DNA of 64,000 nt from Pseudazoarcus pumilus (GCF_002872475.1 NZ_CP025682.1:620001-684000); one strand, 5' to 3'. Shown: positions 47,583 through 57,896, counted from the first letter of the stretch. Translations and numbers: made by a program. Notes: a model not told the origin generated them from the sequence alone.

Positions 47583-50438
47583 ATGAGTCTTGCCCTGATC
47601 GTGATGCTGCCCTTTCTCGGGGCGGTATTGCCGGCGCTGATGATCCGCGCCGGTCGCAACGCCTGTGCGATTGCGACCGGGACCGTGACCCTGCTCGCGC
47701 TCGGCCTGCTGTTTACGCACGCGCCCGCCGTGTTCCGCGGCGAGGTCGTGCAGGCCGGCTGGAACTGGTTGCCCGAACTCGGGCTGAACGTCAATTTCTT
47801 CCTCGACGGGCTGGGGCTGCTGTTCGCCGGCCTGATCCTGGGCATCGGCCTGCTGATCATCACCTACGCGCGCTTCTACCTCGCGAAGGAAGACCCGATG
47901 GGTAATTTCTATACCTATCTGCTGCTCTTCCAGGGGGCGATGGTCGGCATCGTGCTCTCCGACAACATCCTGCTGCTGTTGATCTTCTGGGAACTGACCA
48001 GTCTCTCGTCCTTCCTGCTCATCGGTTACTGGAAGCACCTGCCGGAAGGGCGCCAGGGTGCGCGCATGGCGCTGGCGGTGACCGGCGGCGGCGGGCTGGC
48101 GATGATCGCCGGCATGCTGATCCTCGGCCACATCGTCGGCTCCTACGATCTCACGATCATTCTTGCCCACGGCGACGAAATCCAGGCCTCGCCGCTGTAC
48201 GTGCCGGCGCTGATCCTGATCCTGATCGGCTGCTTCACCAAGAGCGCGCAGTTCCCCTTCCATTTCTGGCTGCCGCACGCGATGGCCGCGCCCACGCCGG
48301 TGTCGGCCTATCTGCACTCGGCCACCATGGTCAAGGCTGGCATCTTCCTGCTCGCGCGCCTGTGGCCGGCGCTGGCCGGCACCGACTGGTGGTTCTATCT
48401 GGTCGCCACCACCGGTCTGGCGACCATGGTGATCGCCGCCGGCATCGCGCTGTTCAAGGATGACCTGAAGGGGCTGCTGGCCTTCTCGACGGTCAGCCAC
48501 CTGGGCCTGGTGACCTTCCTGTTCGGTCTGGCCACGCCGATGGCGGCGGTGGCCGGCGTCTTCCACATCATCAACCACGCCACCTTCAAGGCCGCGCTGT
48601 TCATGAACACCGGTATCATCGACCACGAGACCGGCACGCGCGACATCAAGCGGCTGGGCGGACTGATGTTCCTGATGCCGCTGTCGGCCACGCTGGCGAT
48701 GATCGCCGCCGCGTCCATGGCCGGCCTGCCGCTGCTCAACGGCTTCCTGTCCAAGGAGATGATGCTCGATGAGGCCTGGAAGGCGAGCTGGCTCGGCCAG
48801 GGCTGGGTGATTCCGCTGTTCGCCACGCTGGGCGCGGTGTTCTCGGTGGCGTATTCCTTCCGCTACATCGTGCATGTCTATCTGGGGCCGAAGCGCGACG
48901 ACTATCCGAGCAAGCCGCATGATCCGCCGATGGGCATGTCGCTGCCGCCGATGTTGCTGGTGGTGCTGGTGGTGGCCATCGGCCTGTTCCCCGAGACCAT
49001 TGCCGGCCCGCTGGTGCGCGTGACCGCCGGGGCGGTAATCGGTGGCCCGGTGCCGGACTTCCATCTGTCGATCTGGCACGGCTTCACACCGGCGCTGTTC
49101 ATGTCGATCGCGGCGGTGGCTCTGGGCCTGTTTGCGCTGTGGCGCTACACCGCCGTGCGCGCCATCTGGCAGGCGGGTCCGCACCCGGAGGCGAAGGCCA
49201 TGTTCCAGGCGAGCGTGGCTGCCCTGGTGCGCTTCTCTCAGGTCACGATGCTGGGGCTGCACAACGGCTCCCTGCAGCGCTACGTCGCCTTCGCGATCGG
49301 TGGCACGGTGCTGATCGGCTTCGTCACCTTCTTCACGCACTCGCACGGCGAGGGCACGCGCGAGGCGATCGCCGTCACGCCGGTCGCGCTGGTCGGCTGG
49401 CTGCTGTTGGTGGGTTGCTGCATCGCGACCGTGTGCATGCATCGTCGCCGCATGCTGGCGCTGGTCGCGGTCGGCGTGGTGGGGTTGATGGTGTCGGTCG
49501 GCTTCCTCTACTTCTCGGCGCCGGATCTGGCGCTGACGCAGATCTCGGTCGAGGTCGTCACGGTAATCCTGATCCTGCTCGCGCTGTACTTCATTCCCAA
49601 GGAGACGCCGCGCGAGAGCGGTGGCGGGCGCAAGCTGCGCGACGGACTCGTCGCCGCGCTGGGCGGCATCGGCGTCACCGGGCTGACCTGGGCGGTGCTG
49701 TCGCGCGACTACGAGAGCCTGTCGTCCTATTACCTGAACCAGTCGGTGCCGGGCGGCGGCGGAACCAATGTGGTCAACGTCATCCTGGTCGATTTTCGCG
49801 GTTTCGACACCTTCGGCGAGATCATCGTGCTGGGCATCGCCGCGCTGGCGATCTTCGCGCTGCTCGACGGGCTGATGCGCGGCGAGCTGGGCGGCAAGCT
49901 CTCGTCGTGGTACCCGGACATGCCGTTGTCGGCCGATCGCCATCCGCTGATCATGGTGGTGGCCACGCGCATCATGCTGCCGCTGGCGATGATGGTCGCG
50001 GCCTACATCTTCTTGCGCGGGCACAACTCGCCCGGTGGCGGTTTCATCGCCGGTCTGGTGGCGTCGATCGCCTTGCTGCTGCAGTACATGGCCAGCGGCT
50101 ATGCCTGGGCAGCGCAGCGCATGCGCATCGACTACCACGCGATGATCGGCGTCGGCGTGCTGATCGCCGCGGCCACCGGCATCGGTGCGATGGTCATGGA
50201 CTATCCGTTCCTGACCAGCACCTTCACCTATCTGCACTGGCCCGTGGTCGGCAAGTTCGAGATCGCCAGCGCGATTGCCTTCGACGTGGGCGTGTTCCTG
50301 ACCGTGGTCGGTGCCGTCATGCTGATGCTCGCCAACCTGTCGCGCCTGGGTCGCCGGGTGGGCAAGCAGCCGGTCAACGTCGAGCCGATGGACATTGATC
50401 CGTCCCGTCTGACCAATGCCGGTTCGAGGGAGAACTGA
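47583..50438 (+). CDS. mrpA: Mrp Na+/H+ antiporter fused subunit A/B, operon 1
   Basis: 951 aa. The first ~800 residues are the MrpA module, related to NuoL, with key charges in FWELTS, GCFTKSAQFPFHFWLP and HSATMVKAGIF. The last ~140 (RIMLPLAMMVAAYIFLRGHN onward, GGGFIAGLVASIALLLQY) are the MrpB domain. This fusion defines group-2 Mrp operons. ATG 47583 has AGGA about ten bases upstream; in-frame starts further up cross the terminator. First of six genes A/B-C-D-E-F-G. Confidence 0.93.
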   Translation: MSLALIVMLPFLGAVLPALMIRAGRNACAIATGTVTLLALGLLFTHAPAVFRGEVVQAGWNWLPELGLNVNFFLDGLGLLFAGLILGIGLLIITYARFYLAKEDPMGNFYTYLLLFQGAMVGIVLSDNILLLLIFWELTSLSSFLLIGYWKHLPEGRQGARMALAVTGGGGLAMIAGMLILGHIVGSYDLTIILAHGDEIQASPLYVPALILILIGCFTKSAQFPFHFWLPHAMAAPTPVSAYLHSATMVKAGIFLLARLWPALAGTDWWFYLVATTGLATMVIAAGIALFKDDLKGLLAFSTVSHLGLVTFLFGLATPMAAVAGVFHIINHATFKAALFMNTGIIDHETGTRDIKRLGGLMFLMPLSATLAMIAAASMAGLPLLNGFLSKEMMLDEAWKASWLGQGWVIPLFATLGAVFSVAYSFRYIVHVYLGPKRDDYPSKPHDPPMGMSLPPMLLVVLVVAIGLFPETIAGPLVRVTAGAVIGGPVPDFHLSIWHGFTPALFMSIAAVALGLFALWRYTAVRAIWQAGPHPEAKAMFQASVAALVRFSQVTMLGLHNGSLQRYVAFAIGGTVLIGFVTFFTHSHGEGTREAIAVTPVALVGWLLLVGCCIATVCMHRRRMLALVAVGVVGLMVSVGFLYFSAPDLALTQISVEVVTVILILLALYFIPKETPRESGGGRKLRDGLVAALGGIGVTGLTWAVLSRDYESLSSYYLNQSVPGGGGTNVVNVILVDFRGFDTFGEIIVLGIAALAIFALLDGLMRGELGGKLSSWYPDMPLSADRHPLIMVVATRIMLPLAMMVAAYIFLRGHNSPGGGFIAGLVASIALLLQYMASGYAWAAQRMRIDYHAMIGVGVLIAAATGIGAMVMDYPFLTSTFTYLHWPVVGKFEIASAIAFDVGVFLTVVGAVMLMLANLSRLGRRVGKQPVNVEPMDIDPSRLTNAGSREN

Positions 50439-50439
50439 G

Positions 50440-50793
50440 ATGGAGTTTCTGGTTGCAACTGCGGTGGGCGTGATGACGGCCGCGGGCATCTACCTGGTGC
50501 TGCGCGCGCGCACCTATCCGGTGGTGCTCGGGCTGGCGCTGCTGAGCTACGCGGTCAACGTCTTCCTGTTCGCGATGGGCCGGCTGGTCATCAACCTGCC
50601 GCCGGTGATCAGCGAGTCGGCCACCGGTTATACGGACCCGCTGCCGCAGGCGCTGGTGCTCACCGCCATCGTGATTTCCTTCGGCATGACGGCCGTGATC
50701 GTGGTGATGGCCCTGCGCGCCTTCATCGAGAGTGACACCGACCATGTCGATGTCGCGCTGCCGGGCGAGGACGCAGGGAAGGGCCAGCGATGA
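50440..50793 (+). CDS. mrpC: Mrp antiporter subunit C, operon 1
   Basis: 117 aa NuoK-like membrane protein with three helices. TDPLPQALVLTAIVISFGMT is the diagnostic MrpC stretch. ATG 50440 with GAGGGAGA upstream, one base after mrpA; the last four bases overlap mrpD. Confidence 0.93.
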   Translation: MEFLVATAVGVMTAAGIYLVLRARTYPVVLGLALLSYAVNVFLFAMGRLVINLPPVISESATGYTDPLPQALVLTAIVISFGMTAVIVVMALRAFIESDTDHVDVALPGEDAGKGQR

Positions 50794-52313
50794 ACCATTG
50801 GGTCATTCTCCCCATTCTGCTGCCGGCCCTGGTCGCGCCGCTGATCGCGCTGGCGATGCGATTCGACATCGTGCTCGCGCGCATCTTCTCGGTGGCGTCG
50901 GCGACGCTGTTGGTGGTGATCGCGGGCATTCTGACCGGCATGGTGGTCGACGGCGCGGTGCTCAGCTACGCATTGGGCAACTGGGTTGCGCCCTTCGGCA
51001 TCGTGCTGGTGCTCGACCGCCTCTCGGCAATGATGTTGCTGCTCACCTCTATCGTGGGTCTGTGCGTGCTGCTGTACACGATCAACGGCTGGGACAAGCG
51101 CGGCCAGCACTTCCACGCGCTCTTCCAGTTTCAGCTGATGGGCATCAACGGTGCCTTCCTGACCGGTGACCTGTTCAACCTGTTCGTGTTCTTCGAGGTG
51201 CTGCTGATCGCCTCTTACGGGCTGATGGTGCATGGCGGCGGCGCGCTGCGCGTCAAGGCCGGCGTGCAGTACGTGGTGATCAACCTGATCGGCTCGACGC
51301 TCTTCCTGTTCGCGGTGGGCCTGATCTACAGCGTCACCGGCACGCTCAACATGGCCGATCTGGCGGTGGGCGTGCGCGACGTGCCCGCGGCCGATCAGGC
51401 GCTGCTGCACACCGGCGCGATCCTGCTGCTGGTGGTGTTCGCCGTGAAGGCGGCGCTGGTGCCGGTGCAGTTCTGGCTGCCCGGCACCTATGCCAACGCG
51501 CCCGCGCCGGTGGCCGCGCTGTTCGCGATCATGACCAAGGTGGGCGCGTATTCCATCATCCGCGTGTATACGCTGATCTTCGGCGGTACCTCTGAGGAGG
51601 TGGCCTGGATCGCGCAGCCCTGGCTGATGCCGGCCTCAATGATTACGCTGGTGGTGGGTGCGTTCGGGGTGATGGCCTCGCGCAGCCTGGGCCAGATGGT
51701 CAGCTTCGCGGTGATCGCATCGATGGGTACGCTGCTGATGACGGTGGGCGTGTTCTCGCGCGAGGCCATGGCGGCGGCGCTGTATTACATGGTGCATTCC
51801 ACGCTTGCCGCGGCTGCCCTGTTCCTGGTGGTCGATCTGGTGACCGAGCGGCGTCCCGGCCAGGCCGACCTGCTGACGGTCGCGCCGCGTTTCCACCAGG
51901 TGGGTCTGGTCGCGGGTTTCTTCTTTCTCGCCGCCATCGCGATGGCCGGCCTGCCGCCGCTGTCGGGTTTCCTCGGCAAGCTTCTGATCCTCGACGCGGT
52001 GCGCGAGGCGCCCGAGGCGGTGTCGATATGGGCGCTGGTTCTCGCCACGTCGCTGCTGATCATCGTCGGCTTTTCGCGCGCCGGCAGTACGCTGTTCTGG
52101 AAGAGTTCCGTGCAGGAGGGCGTCATCCACAGCCGCGTGCGCCCGCGCGCGCTGCCCTACTTCGCGCTCGGCGCGCTACTGGCGATGACGGTGCTGCTCA
52201 CCGCCTTTGCCGGGCCGGTGATGCTGTATCTGGAAGAGACCGCCTACCAGTTGTTCAATCCGGGTGACTATCAGTCCGCCGTGCTGTTCGGCGGACTCGC
52301 GGGAGGCCGCTGA
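50790..52313 (+). CDS. mrpD: Mrp antiporter subunit D, operon 1
   Basis: 507 aa, NuoM/N-like, about fourteen helices. Proton-path residues are in FFEVLLIASYGLM (Glu) and VKAALVPVQFWLPGTYANAP (Lys), then IMTKVGAYSIIRVYT. Overlaps mrpC (ATGA) and mrpE (TGATG). Confidence 0.94.
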   Translation: MNHWVILPILLPALVAPLIALAMRFDIVLARIFSVASATLLVVIAGILTGMVVDGAVLSYALGNWVAPFGIVLVLDRLSAMMLLLTSIVGLCVLLYTINGWDKRGQHFHALFQFQLMGINGAFLTGDLFNLFVFFEVLLIASYGLMVHGGGALRVKAGVQYVVINLIGSTLFLFAVGLIYSVTGTLNMADLAVGVRDVPAADQALLHTGAILLLVVFAVKAALVPVQFWLPGTYANAPAPVAALFAIMTKVGAYSIIRVYTLIFGGTSEEVAWIAQPWLMPASMITLVVGAFGVMASRSLGQMVSFAVIASMGTLLMTVGVFSREAMAAALYYMVHSTLAAAALFLVVDLVTERRPGQADLLTVAPRFHQVGLVAGFFFLAAIAMAGLPPLSGFLGKLLILDAVREAPEAVSIWALVLATSLLIIVGFSRAGSTLFWKSSVQEGVIHSRVRPRALPYFALGALLAMTVLLTAFAGPVMLYLEETAYQLFNPGDYQSAVLFGGLAGGR

Positions 52314-52831
52314 TGCACGCCAAACAAGATCAACGCACTTTCCTGCAGCGCTGGCTCCCGCATCCGCTGCTGACCGCCGCGCTGGTGCTGCTGTGGATGT
52401 TTCTGCTCAACGATTTTTCCGCCGGTGGGCTGATCGTCGGCATCCTCCTGGGGGTCACGATTTCGATCATCACCAGCCAGTTCTGGCCGGACCGGCCGCA
52501 TGTGCGCTCCTGGAGCAAGGTGCTGGAATTCATGGTGATCGTCGCCTGGGACGTCATCGTCGCCAACGTCATCGTCGCCAAGCTGATCCTGTTCTGCCCG
52601 GTCAAGGAACTGAACACACGCTGGGTGGCGGTGCCGATGGAACTCAAGACGCCCGAGGCGATCGCGATTCTCGCCGGCACCATCACGATGACTCCGGGCA
52701 CGGTCAGCAGTGATATTTCGGCAGACGGGCGCAGCCTGCTGGTGCACTGCCTGGACGCGCCCGATGCCGAGGACGCGGTGCGCGAGATGAAGGCACGCTA
52801 CGAGACTCGCCTGATGGAGATCTTCGGATGA
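52313..52831 (+). CDS. mrpE: Mrp antiporter subunit E, operon 1
   Basis: 172 aa. Two N-terminal helices and a cytoplasmic domain. The hallmark is ITMTPGTVSSDISADGRSLL (ancestral TPGT motif), preceded by VPMELKTPEAIAILAG. Starts one base within mrpD's stop. Confidence 0.93.
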   Translation: MHAKQDQRTFLQRWLPHPLLTAALVLLWMFLLNDFSAGGLIVGILLGVTISIITSQFWPDRPHVRSWSKVLEFMVIVAWDVIVANVIVAKLILFCPVKELNTRWVAVPMELKTPEAIAILAGTITMTPGTVSSDISADGRSLLVHCLDAPDAEDAVREMKARYETRLMEIFG

Positions 52832-53097
52832 TCGAGTACGCCCTGATTTTCGGTTTCCTGTCGGTCTCGGTCGCGCTGCTGCTCAACCTGTGGCGTCTGG
52901 CCAAGGGTCCGAGCGTGATGGACCGCGTGATCGCGGTCGACACCATGGTCATCAACGCCATCGCGCTGATCATCTACTTCGGCATCTTCCACGGCACCAC
53001 CGTCTATTTCGAGGCCGCGTTGCTGTTCGCGATGTTCGGCTTCATTTCCACCGTCGCCTACTGCCGCTTCATCCTGCGCGGCGACGTCATCGAGTGA
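52828..53097 (+). CDS. mrpF: Mrp antiporter subunit F, operon 1
   Basis: 89 aa, three helices. The MrpF motif KGPSVMDRVIAVDTMVINAI with the conserved Asp pair is at about 27-46. ATGA overlap with mrpE; mrpG follows by ten bases. Confidence 0.93.
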   Translation: MIEYALIFGFLSVSVALLLNLWRLAKGPSVMDRVIAVDTMVINAIALIIYFGIFHGTTVYFEAALLFAMFGFISTVAYCRFILRGDVIE

Positions 53098-53107
53098 GGA
53101 CGCGACC

Positions 53108-53509
53108 ATGAACCTGTTCGTCGAATTCGTGGTGTCGGCACTGATCGTCATCGGTGGCGTATTCCTGCTGGTCGGATCGCTGGGCATGATCAAGCTGCCC
53201 GAGCTGATGGCGCGCCTGCACGCCCCGACCAAGGCCACGACACTGGGTATCGGCAGCGCGCTGTTCGCCTCGGTGGTGTTCTTCTCGGTGACCGGAGATT
53301 TCTCGATCCACGAAGTGTTGATCGTGTTCTTCCTCTTCCTGACCGCCCCGATCACCGCGCACTTCGTCGCCAAGGCCTACATGCACCAGCATCGCGAGCG
53401 TGTGCGCGAACTGCCGCCGACCGGGCGCGACTGCGGCTGGGCGACCTTCGACCGCCCGCCGGGTGGCCATCCGGACGACGAGGCGGACCCGGCCGACGAA
53501 CGTGGCTGA
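53108..53509 (+). CDS. mrpG: Mrp antiporter subunit G, operon 1
   Basis: 133 aa. [20 protein letters not shown] and [13 protein letters not shown] are the MrpG core (three helices to ~85); a hydrophilic tail of ~40 residues rich in Asp/Pro follows. The tail overlaps the candidate start of the pseudouridine synthase by eight bases. Confidence 0.92.
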   Translation: MNLFVEFVVSALIVIGGVFLLVGSLGMIKLPELMARLHAPTKATTLGIGSALFASVVFFSVTGDFSIHEVLIVFFLFLTAPITAHFVAKAYMHQHRERVRELPPTGRDCGWATFDRPPGGHPDDEADPADERG

Positions 53510-54362
53510 GGAGCACCGCCGCCGCGTGCCGCGCGCATCCGTGCCTGGTGCGGCAGGTGAGCGCACCAGGCCGAAGGCCGGGGCACCCGCGCTTGCGTCA
53601 CGCGTCGAATCCGCGCCCGCAGCGGATACCGGCAAGCCTGCAGCGCAGGGTGTGCGCCTGTCCAAGGTGATGGCCGCGCGCGGCCTGTGTTCGCGTCGCG
53701 AGGCCGACGCCTACATCGAACGCGGGCTGGTCTGCGTCAACGGCGAGCGCGTCAGCGAACTGGGCACGCGCATTGCGCCCGATGCCGAGATTCATCTCGC
53801 CGGCGAGGCCAAGCAGTTGCAGGCCGAGCGCGTCACCATCGTCTTGCACAAGCCCATCGGCTACGTCTCGGCGCAGGCCGAGGACGGCCATACGCCGGCC
53901 GTGTCGCTGATCTCGGCCGACACCCTGCACGGCCCGGGCAGCTTCCGTCCCGCTCATCTGCGTGGGCTCGCCCCGGCCGGACGGCTGGACATCGATTCCA
54001 CCGGTCTGCTGGTGCTCACCCAGGACGGGCGCATCGCGCGGCGTCTCATCGGCGACGATTCCGACGTCGAGAAGGAATACCTCGTGCGCGTCAGGGGCGA
54101 ATTGATCCCCGACGGGCTGGCGCTGCTCGAGCACGGCCTGGAACTGGACGGCCGCAAGCTGCGACGTGCGCAGGTCGAGTGGGTGCAGGAGGGCACACTG
54201 CGTTTTCGCCTGCGCGAGGGACGCAAGCGTCAGATCCGGCGCATGTGCGAGCTGGTCGGCCTGAAGGTCGTGGCGCTCAAGCGCGTGCGCATCGGTCGCG
54301 TGTACCTGGGCGATCTGCCGCCCGGAAAGTGGCGCTTCCTGGCGCCCGACGAACGCTTCTGA
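53502..54362 (+). CDS. Pseudouridine synthase, RsuA/RluB/RluF family
   Basis: About 286 aa from GTG 53502. The start is unsure: 53526, 53541 or others possible, and the first ~60 residues are low-complexity. An S4 domain ([20 protein letters not shown]) is followed by the catalytic core with [14 protein letters not shown] (nucleophile Asp), [12 protein letters not shown] and [14 protein letters not shown]. It modifies U in 23S (RluB/E/F) or 16S (RsuA) rRNA; the pattern looks nearer RluF. It sits between the two Mrp operons on the same strand. Confidence 0.85.
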   Translation: MAEEHRRRVPRASVPGAAGERTRPKAGAPALASRVESAPAADTGKPAAQGVRLSKVMAARGLCSRREADAYIERGLVCVNGERVSELGTRIAPDAEIHLAGEAKQLQAERVTIVLHKPIGYVSAQAEDGHTPAVSLISADTLHGPGSFRPAHLRGLAPAGRLDIDSTGLLVLTQDGRIARRLIGDDSDVEKEYLVRVRGELIPDGLALLEHGLELDGRKLRRAQVEWVQEGTLRFRLREGRKRQIRRMCELVGLKVVALKRVRIGRVYLGDLPPGKWRFLAPDERF

Positions 54363-54747
54363 GCGTTGCGCGGGACGTTTTCGGGCACTGACTCTGCCGC
54401 GCAAGATCCTGAAATTTCGGTTCAATTCGGTGCTCTTGGCCGAAATTCGTGCCGGCCGACTGAACAAAATCCACTTGATGCTTGTCACTTCGTCGTGATT
54501 GCGCGATCACGATGAGGGCGCCGTTCGTCAATGCGTTTGCGTGGCGTCACCGAGCTGCGCCCCGGGCATGACGCGCTCGCCGTCATGGTTTACCCTGATG
54601 GCGACATTGGCCGCCTGCGCGCGGGCGGCCCGTGCCGGGCGTACCCCAAGATCCGGTCACGGACGATAAGAACGATGCGCCCGGGAAGAGGGCGCCAAAG
54701 TGGGAGGGACAATCCATGTTCGGAGGTGCGCTCCGGGAGGGTCCGCG
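54363..54747 (+). promoter_or_regulatory. 385-base gap ahead of the second mrp operon
   Basis: No gene seen. Three inverted repeats: AATTTCGG 54413-54420 with CCGAAATT 54440-54447; TCGTGAT-tgcgcg-ATCACGA 54493-54512; CATGACG-cgctcgc-CGTCATG 54567-54587. No clear T-run terminator for the upstream gene and no strong sigma70 promoter were found. The long gap suggests the second Mrp operon is controlled separately from the first. Confidence 0.45.
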
Positions 54748-57471
54748 ATGTTGAGTGCCCTCTTCGCAATCGCGTTGTCGGCACTCGTCGCACCGTTGTT
54801 CGCACGCCGCATCGGCGATCGCGCGGGCTGGCTGCTCGCGATCGCTCCGCTGGGCTCGTTCATCTGGTTCGCCTCGTGCATTCCGGCCGTGGCCGGCGGT
54901 GGCGTGATCGTCGAGAGCGCGGCATGGGTGCCGGCGCTCGATGTCGCCCTGACAATGCGTCTGGACGGCCTGTCGCTGCTGTTCGCACTGCTGATCACCG
55001 GTATCGGTACGCTGATCGTGCTCTATGCCGGCGCCTATCTGCACGACCATCATCACCTGGGGCGTTTCTACGCCTATCTGCTGCTGTTCATGATGGCGAT
55101 GCTGGGTCTGGTCGTCGCCGACGATCTGATCGCGATGTTCGTCTTCTGGGAACTGACCAGCGTCGCCTCCTTCCTGCTCATCGCCTTCCAGCATGAGAGC
55201 GCGGTGTCACGCCGCGCCGCGCTGCAGGCGCTGCTGATCACCGGTGGTGGCGGGCTGGCCCTGCTCGCAGGCCTGATCCTGCTGGGCGTGGTGGGCGGTG
55301 GCTGGAGCTTTTCCGAGCTGGACGCCGACGCCATCGGGGGGCATGCGCTGTTCTATCCGATCATGGTGCTGGTGCTGCTGGGCTGTTTCACCAAGTCGGC
55401 TCAATTGCCATTCCATCTGTGGCTGCCCAACGCGATGAACGCGCCCACGCCGGTGTCGGCCTATCTGCATTCGGCGACCATGGTCAAGGCCGGCGTGTAC
55501 CTGATGGCGCGCCTCAATCCGGTGATGGGGGGCGACGTCGGCTGGAGCACCACGCTGATCGTGTTCGGCGCGGCCACGGCCTTCGTCGGCGCGGTGCTGG
55601 CCATTCGCCAGACCGACCTCAAGCGCCTGCTCGCCTACACCACGGTGACCGTCCTGGGCCAGCTGACCATGCTCATCGGCACGAACACCGTCTATGGCCT
55701 GCAGGCCTTCGTGCTGTATCTGCTCGCGCACTCGCTCTACAAGGGTGCACTGTTCATGGCCGTGGGCGCGATTGACCATTCGACCGGCACGCGCGAACTG
55801 TCGCGGCTGGGCGGGTTGATCCGCTACATGCCGCTTACCGGTGCGGCGGTCGCGCTGGCGGCCTTGTCCAATGCCGGCCTGCCGCCGTTCTTCGGCTTCA
55901 TCGCCAAGGAATTCAAGTACGCTGGCCTGATCGAGATGGGCCTGGCCGGCTGGGTGGTGACGCTGGTCATGATTCTCACCAACGCGCTGATGCTCACGGC
56001 CGCCGGCCTGGTATTCATCCGGACCTTTCTCGGTCGCGAAGGCAATTTCCCGCGCCATCCGCACGAAGTGTCGCTGCCGATGTGGCTGGGTCCGGTGTTG
56101 CTCGCCGTGGGCGGCTTCGTGCTGGGGGCCTGGAACGACTGGCCCGAGGAATGGCTGGTCAATGCCGCCGTGCAGTCGGTCGCGCGCGGAGAGATCGACG
56201 TGCATCTGTATCTCTGGGGCGGCATCACGCCGGCGGTGATTGCGAGCCTGGTGACGGTCGCGCTGGGCGCGCTGTTCTACGGCTACCGGCATCTGGTGCG
56301 GCGCTACATCGCGCTCTCGCGGGTGTACTGGAACGTGTCCGGCGACCTGATCTGGGATCGCCTGCTCAAGCGGCTGTTCGCGTTCGCCTCGAGCATCGCG
56401 GTGAGCTTCCAGCACGGCTCGCTGCGGCTGCACATGACGATGATGAGCCTGATCACGACCGCCGTAGTGCTCGTTGCGATCATCGTCAGCGAGGAAAACC
56501 TGCTCTCGGGTGGCGTGTACTCGCCGATCAACCTGCCGGCCGTAGTCGGCTGCGTGCTCGCGCTGGCCGGGGCGGCGGCCGCGGCGGTGATGCGCGGGCG
56601 ACTTGCCCTGGTCACCGCCCTGGGTGCGAGCGGTCTGGGCCTGGCGCTGATCTTTCTCGCCGTCAATGCGCCCGACGTGGCGATCACGCAGTTGATGGTG
56701 GAGACGCTGACCGTGGTCTTCCTCGCCTTCGTGTTCCGTACCATGCCGCGCATTCCGGCGGTGGGCGCGCGCCACGCCTCGGTGAGGGTGTTCCACGCGA
56801 TCATCTCGGGCCTGTTCGGCCTGGCCGTGGCCGGCGCGCTGGTCGCCGCGGTCGACCACGAACTGCCCGGCGACATCGCCCAGTGGTTTCTCGCCAACAG
56901 CTATCCGGGCGGTCACGGCAGCAACGTGGTCAACGTCGTGCTGGTGGACTTCCGTGCCTTCGACACGCTCGGCGAGATTCTCGTCGTCGCCCTCTCGGCG
57001 CTGGGTGCGGCCACCCTGCTCGGTGGCGGCAAGGCGGCCCGACTGACCGACGAGGGCGAGCCGGAATTCGACTCGCCGTTGCTGCGTGTGGGCATGCGCC
57101 CGTTCGCCATCGTGCTGATGCTGGTCTCGCTGATCCTGTTGTGGCGCGGCCACAACCTGCCCGGTGGCGGCTTCATCGGCGGACTGGTCGCAGCGGTCGG
57201 TTTCATCCTGCTGGTGTTGTCCTTCGGCAACCGGCTCGCGCGCGAGTTGATGTGGACCTCGCCGCCACGGCTGATCGGGGCCGGCCTCGGCCTGGCGCTG
57301 ATCGCAGGCTTGCTCGGCATCGTGGCGGGCGAGCCGTTCCTGACCGGGCTGTGGTTCGCGCCTGCCGGGGTCAAGCTGGGCACGCCGCTGCTGTTCGATG
57401 TGGGCGTTTTCCTGACGGTATTCGGTTCGGTGATGCACATGCTGCAGCGCCTGGCCGGGAGGGTTTCTTGA
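54748..57471 (+). CDS. mrpA: Mrp Na+/H+ antiporter fused subunit A/B, operon 2
   Basis: 907 aa, same MrpA-MrpB fusion as operon 1 but diverged through most of its length. MrpA charges are kept: FWELTSVASFLLI, GCFTKSAQLPFHLWLP and HSATMVKAGVYLMAR. The MrpB part has LRGHN-like WRGHNLPGGGFIGGLVAAVG. ATG 54748 follows GGGAGGG at eight bases. A stop-start overlap (TGATG) links it to mrpC. Confidence 0.93.
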   Translation: MLSALFAIALSALVAPLFARRIGDRAGWLLAIAPLGSFIWFASCIPAVAGGGVIVESAAWVPALDVALTMRLDGLSLLFALLITGIGTLIVLYAGAYLHDHHHLGRFYAYLLLFMMAMLGLVVADDLIAMFVFWELTSVASFLLIAFQHESAVSRRAALQALLITGGGGLALLAGLILLGVVGGGWSFSELDADAIGGHALFYPIMVLVLLGCFTKSAQLPFHLWLPNAMNAPTPVSAYLHSATMVKAGVYLMARLNPVMGGDVGWSTTLIVFGAATAFVGAVLAIRQTDLKRLLAYTTVTVLGQLTMLIGTNTVYGLQAFVLYLLAHSLYKGALFMAVGAIDHSTGTRELSRLGGLIRYMPLTGAAVALAALSNAGLPPFFGFIAKEFKYAGLIEMGLAGWVVTLVMILTNALMLTAAGLVFIRTFLGREGNFPRHPHEVSLPMWLGPVLLAVGGFVLGAWNDWPEEWLVNAAVQSVARGEIDVHLYLWGGITPAVIASLVTVALGALFYGYRHLVRRYIALSRVYWNVSGDLIWDRLLKRLFAFASSIAVSFQHGSLRLHMTMMSLITTAVVLVAIIVSEENLLSGGVYSPINLPAVVGCVLALAGAAAAAVMRGRLALVTALGASGLGLALIFLAVNAPDVAITQLMVETLTVVFLAFVFRTMPRIPAVGARHASVRVFHAIISGLFGLAVAGALVAAVDHELPGDIAQWFLANSYPGGHGSNVVNVVLVDFRAFDTLGEILVVALSALGAATLLGGGKAARLTDEGEPEFDSPLLRVGMRPFAIVLMLVSLILLWRGHNLPGGGFIGGLVAAVGFILLVLSFGNRLARELMWTSPPRLIGAGLGLALIAGLLGIVAGEPFLTGLWFAPAGVKLGTPLLFDVGVFLTVFGSVMHMLQRLAGRVS

Positions 57472-57896
57472 TGGAGATCATCGCAGCACTGACGGTCGGC
57501 GGCCTGGCCGCCATCGGCATGTGGATGCTGCTCGACCGTAATCTAGTGCGTGTCGTGCTCGGCATCGTCATCATCGGCAACGCGATCAACCTCGGCGTGC
57601 TCACCTCGGGACGATTCTTCGGTGAGACGGCCGCTTTCGTGAGCGCCACCCATGTGCCCTCCGACGGGGCCAATCCGCTGCCCCAGGCGCTGGTGCTCAC
57701 CGCCATCGTGATCGGCTTCGGCCTGTTCGTGTTCGCGCTGGCCGTGCTCAAGAGCGTGCGCGAGACCCACGGCATGACGACCACCGACTTCGTCACGGCG
57801 GCCACCGAGGAGGCCGCGCCCGACGGGCGTGGCGACGACGCCGGCGAGCGTACCGACGCGTCCGTCGCAAAGGGCGGGGAGGGGCCGCGCGCATGA
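57471..57896 (+). CDS. mrpC: Mrp antiporter subunit C, operon 2
   Basis: 141 aa. NPLPQALVLTAIVIGFGLFV is the MrpC stretch; after the third helix a ~35-residue polar tail (ATEEAAPDGRGDDAGERTDA) is longer than in the first copy. Start ATG 57471 overlaps the mrpA stop; GGGAGGG lies upstream. Confidence 0.92.
   Translation: MEIIAALTVGGLAAIGMWMLLDRNLVRVVLGIVIIGNAINLGVLTSGRFFGETAAFVSATHVPSDGANPLPQALVLTAIVIGFGLFVFALAVLKSVRETHGMTTTDFVTAATEEAAPDGRGDDAGERTDASVAKGGEGPRA

Noticed and set aside
47499-50489. 996-aa minus-strand frame opposite mrpA (operon 1)
   Set aside because: Runs opposite a strongly supported membrane protein gene; extremely His/Gln/Arg-rich, typical of an antisense shadow.
55207-57438. 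743-aa minus-strand frame opposite mrpA (operon 2)
   Set aside because: Same reason as the frame opposite operon 1 mrpA.
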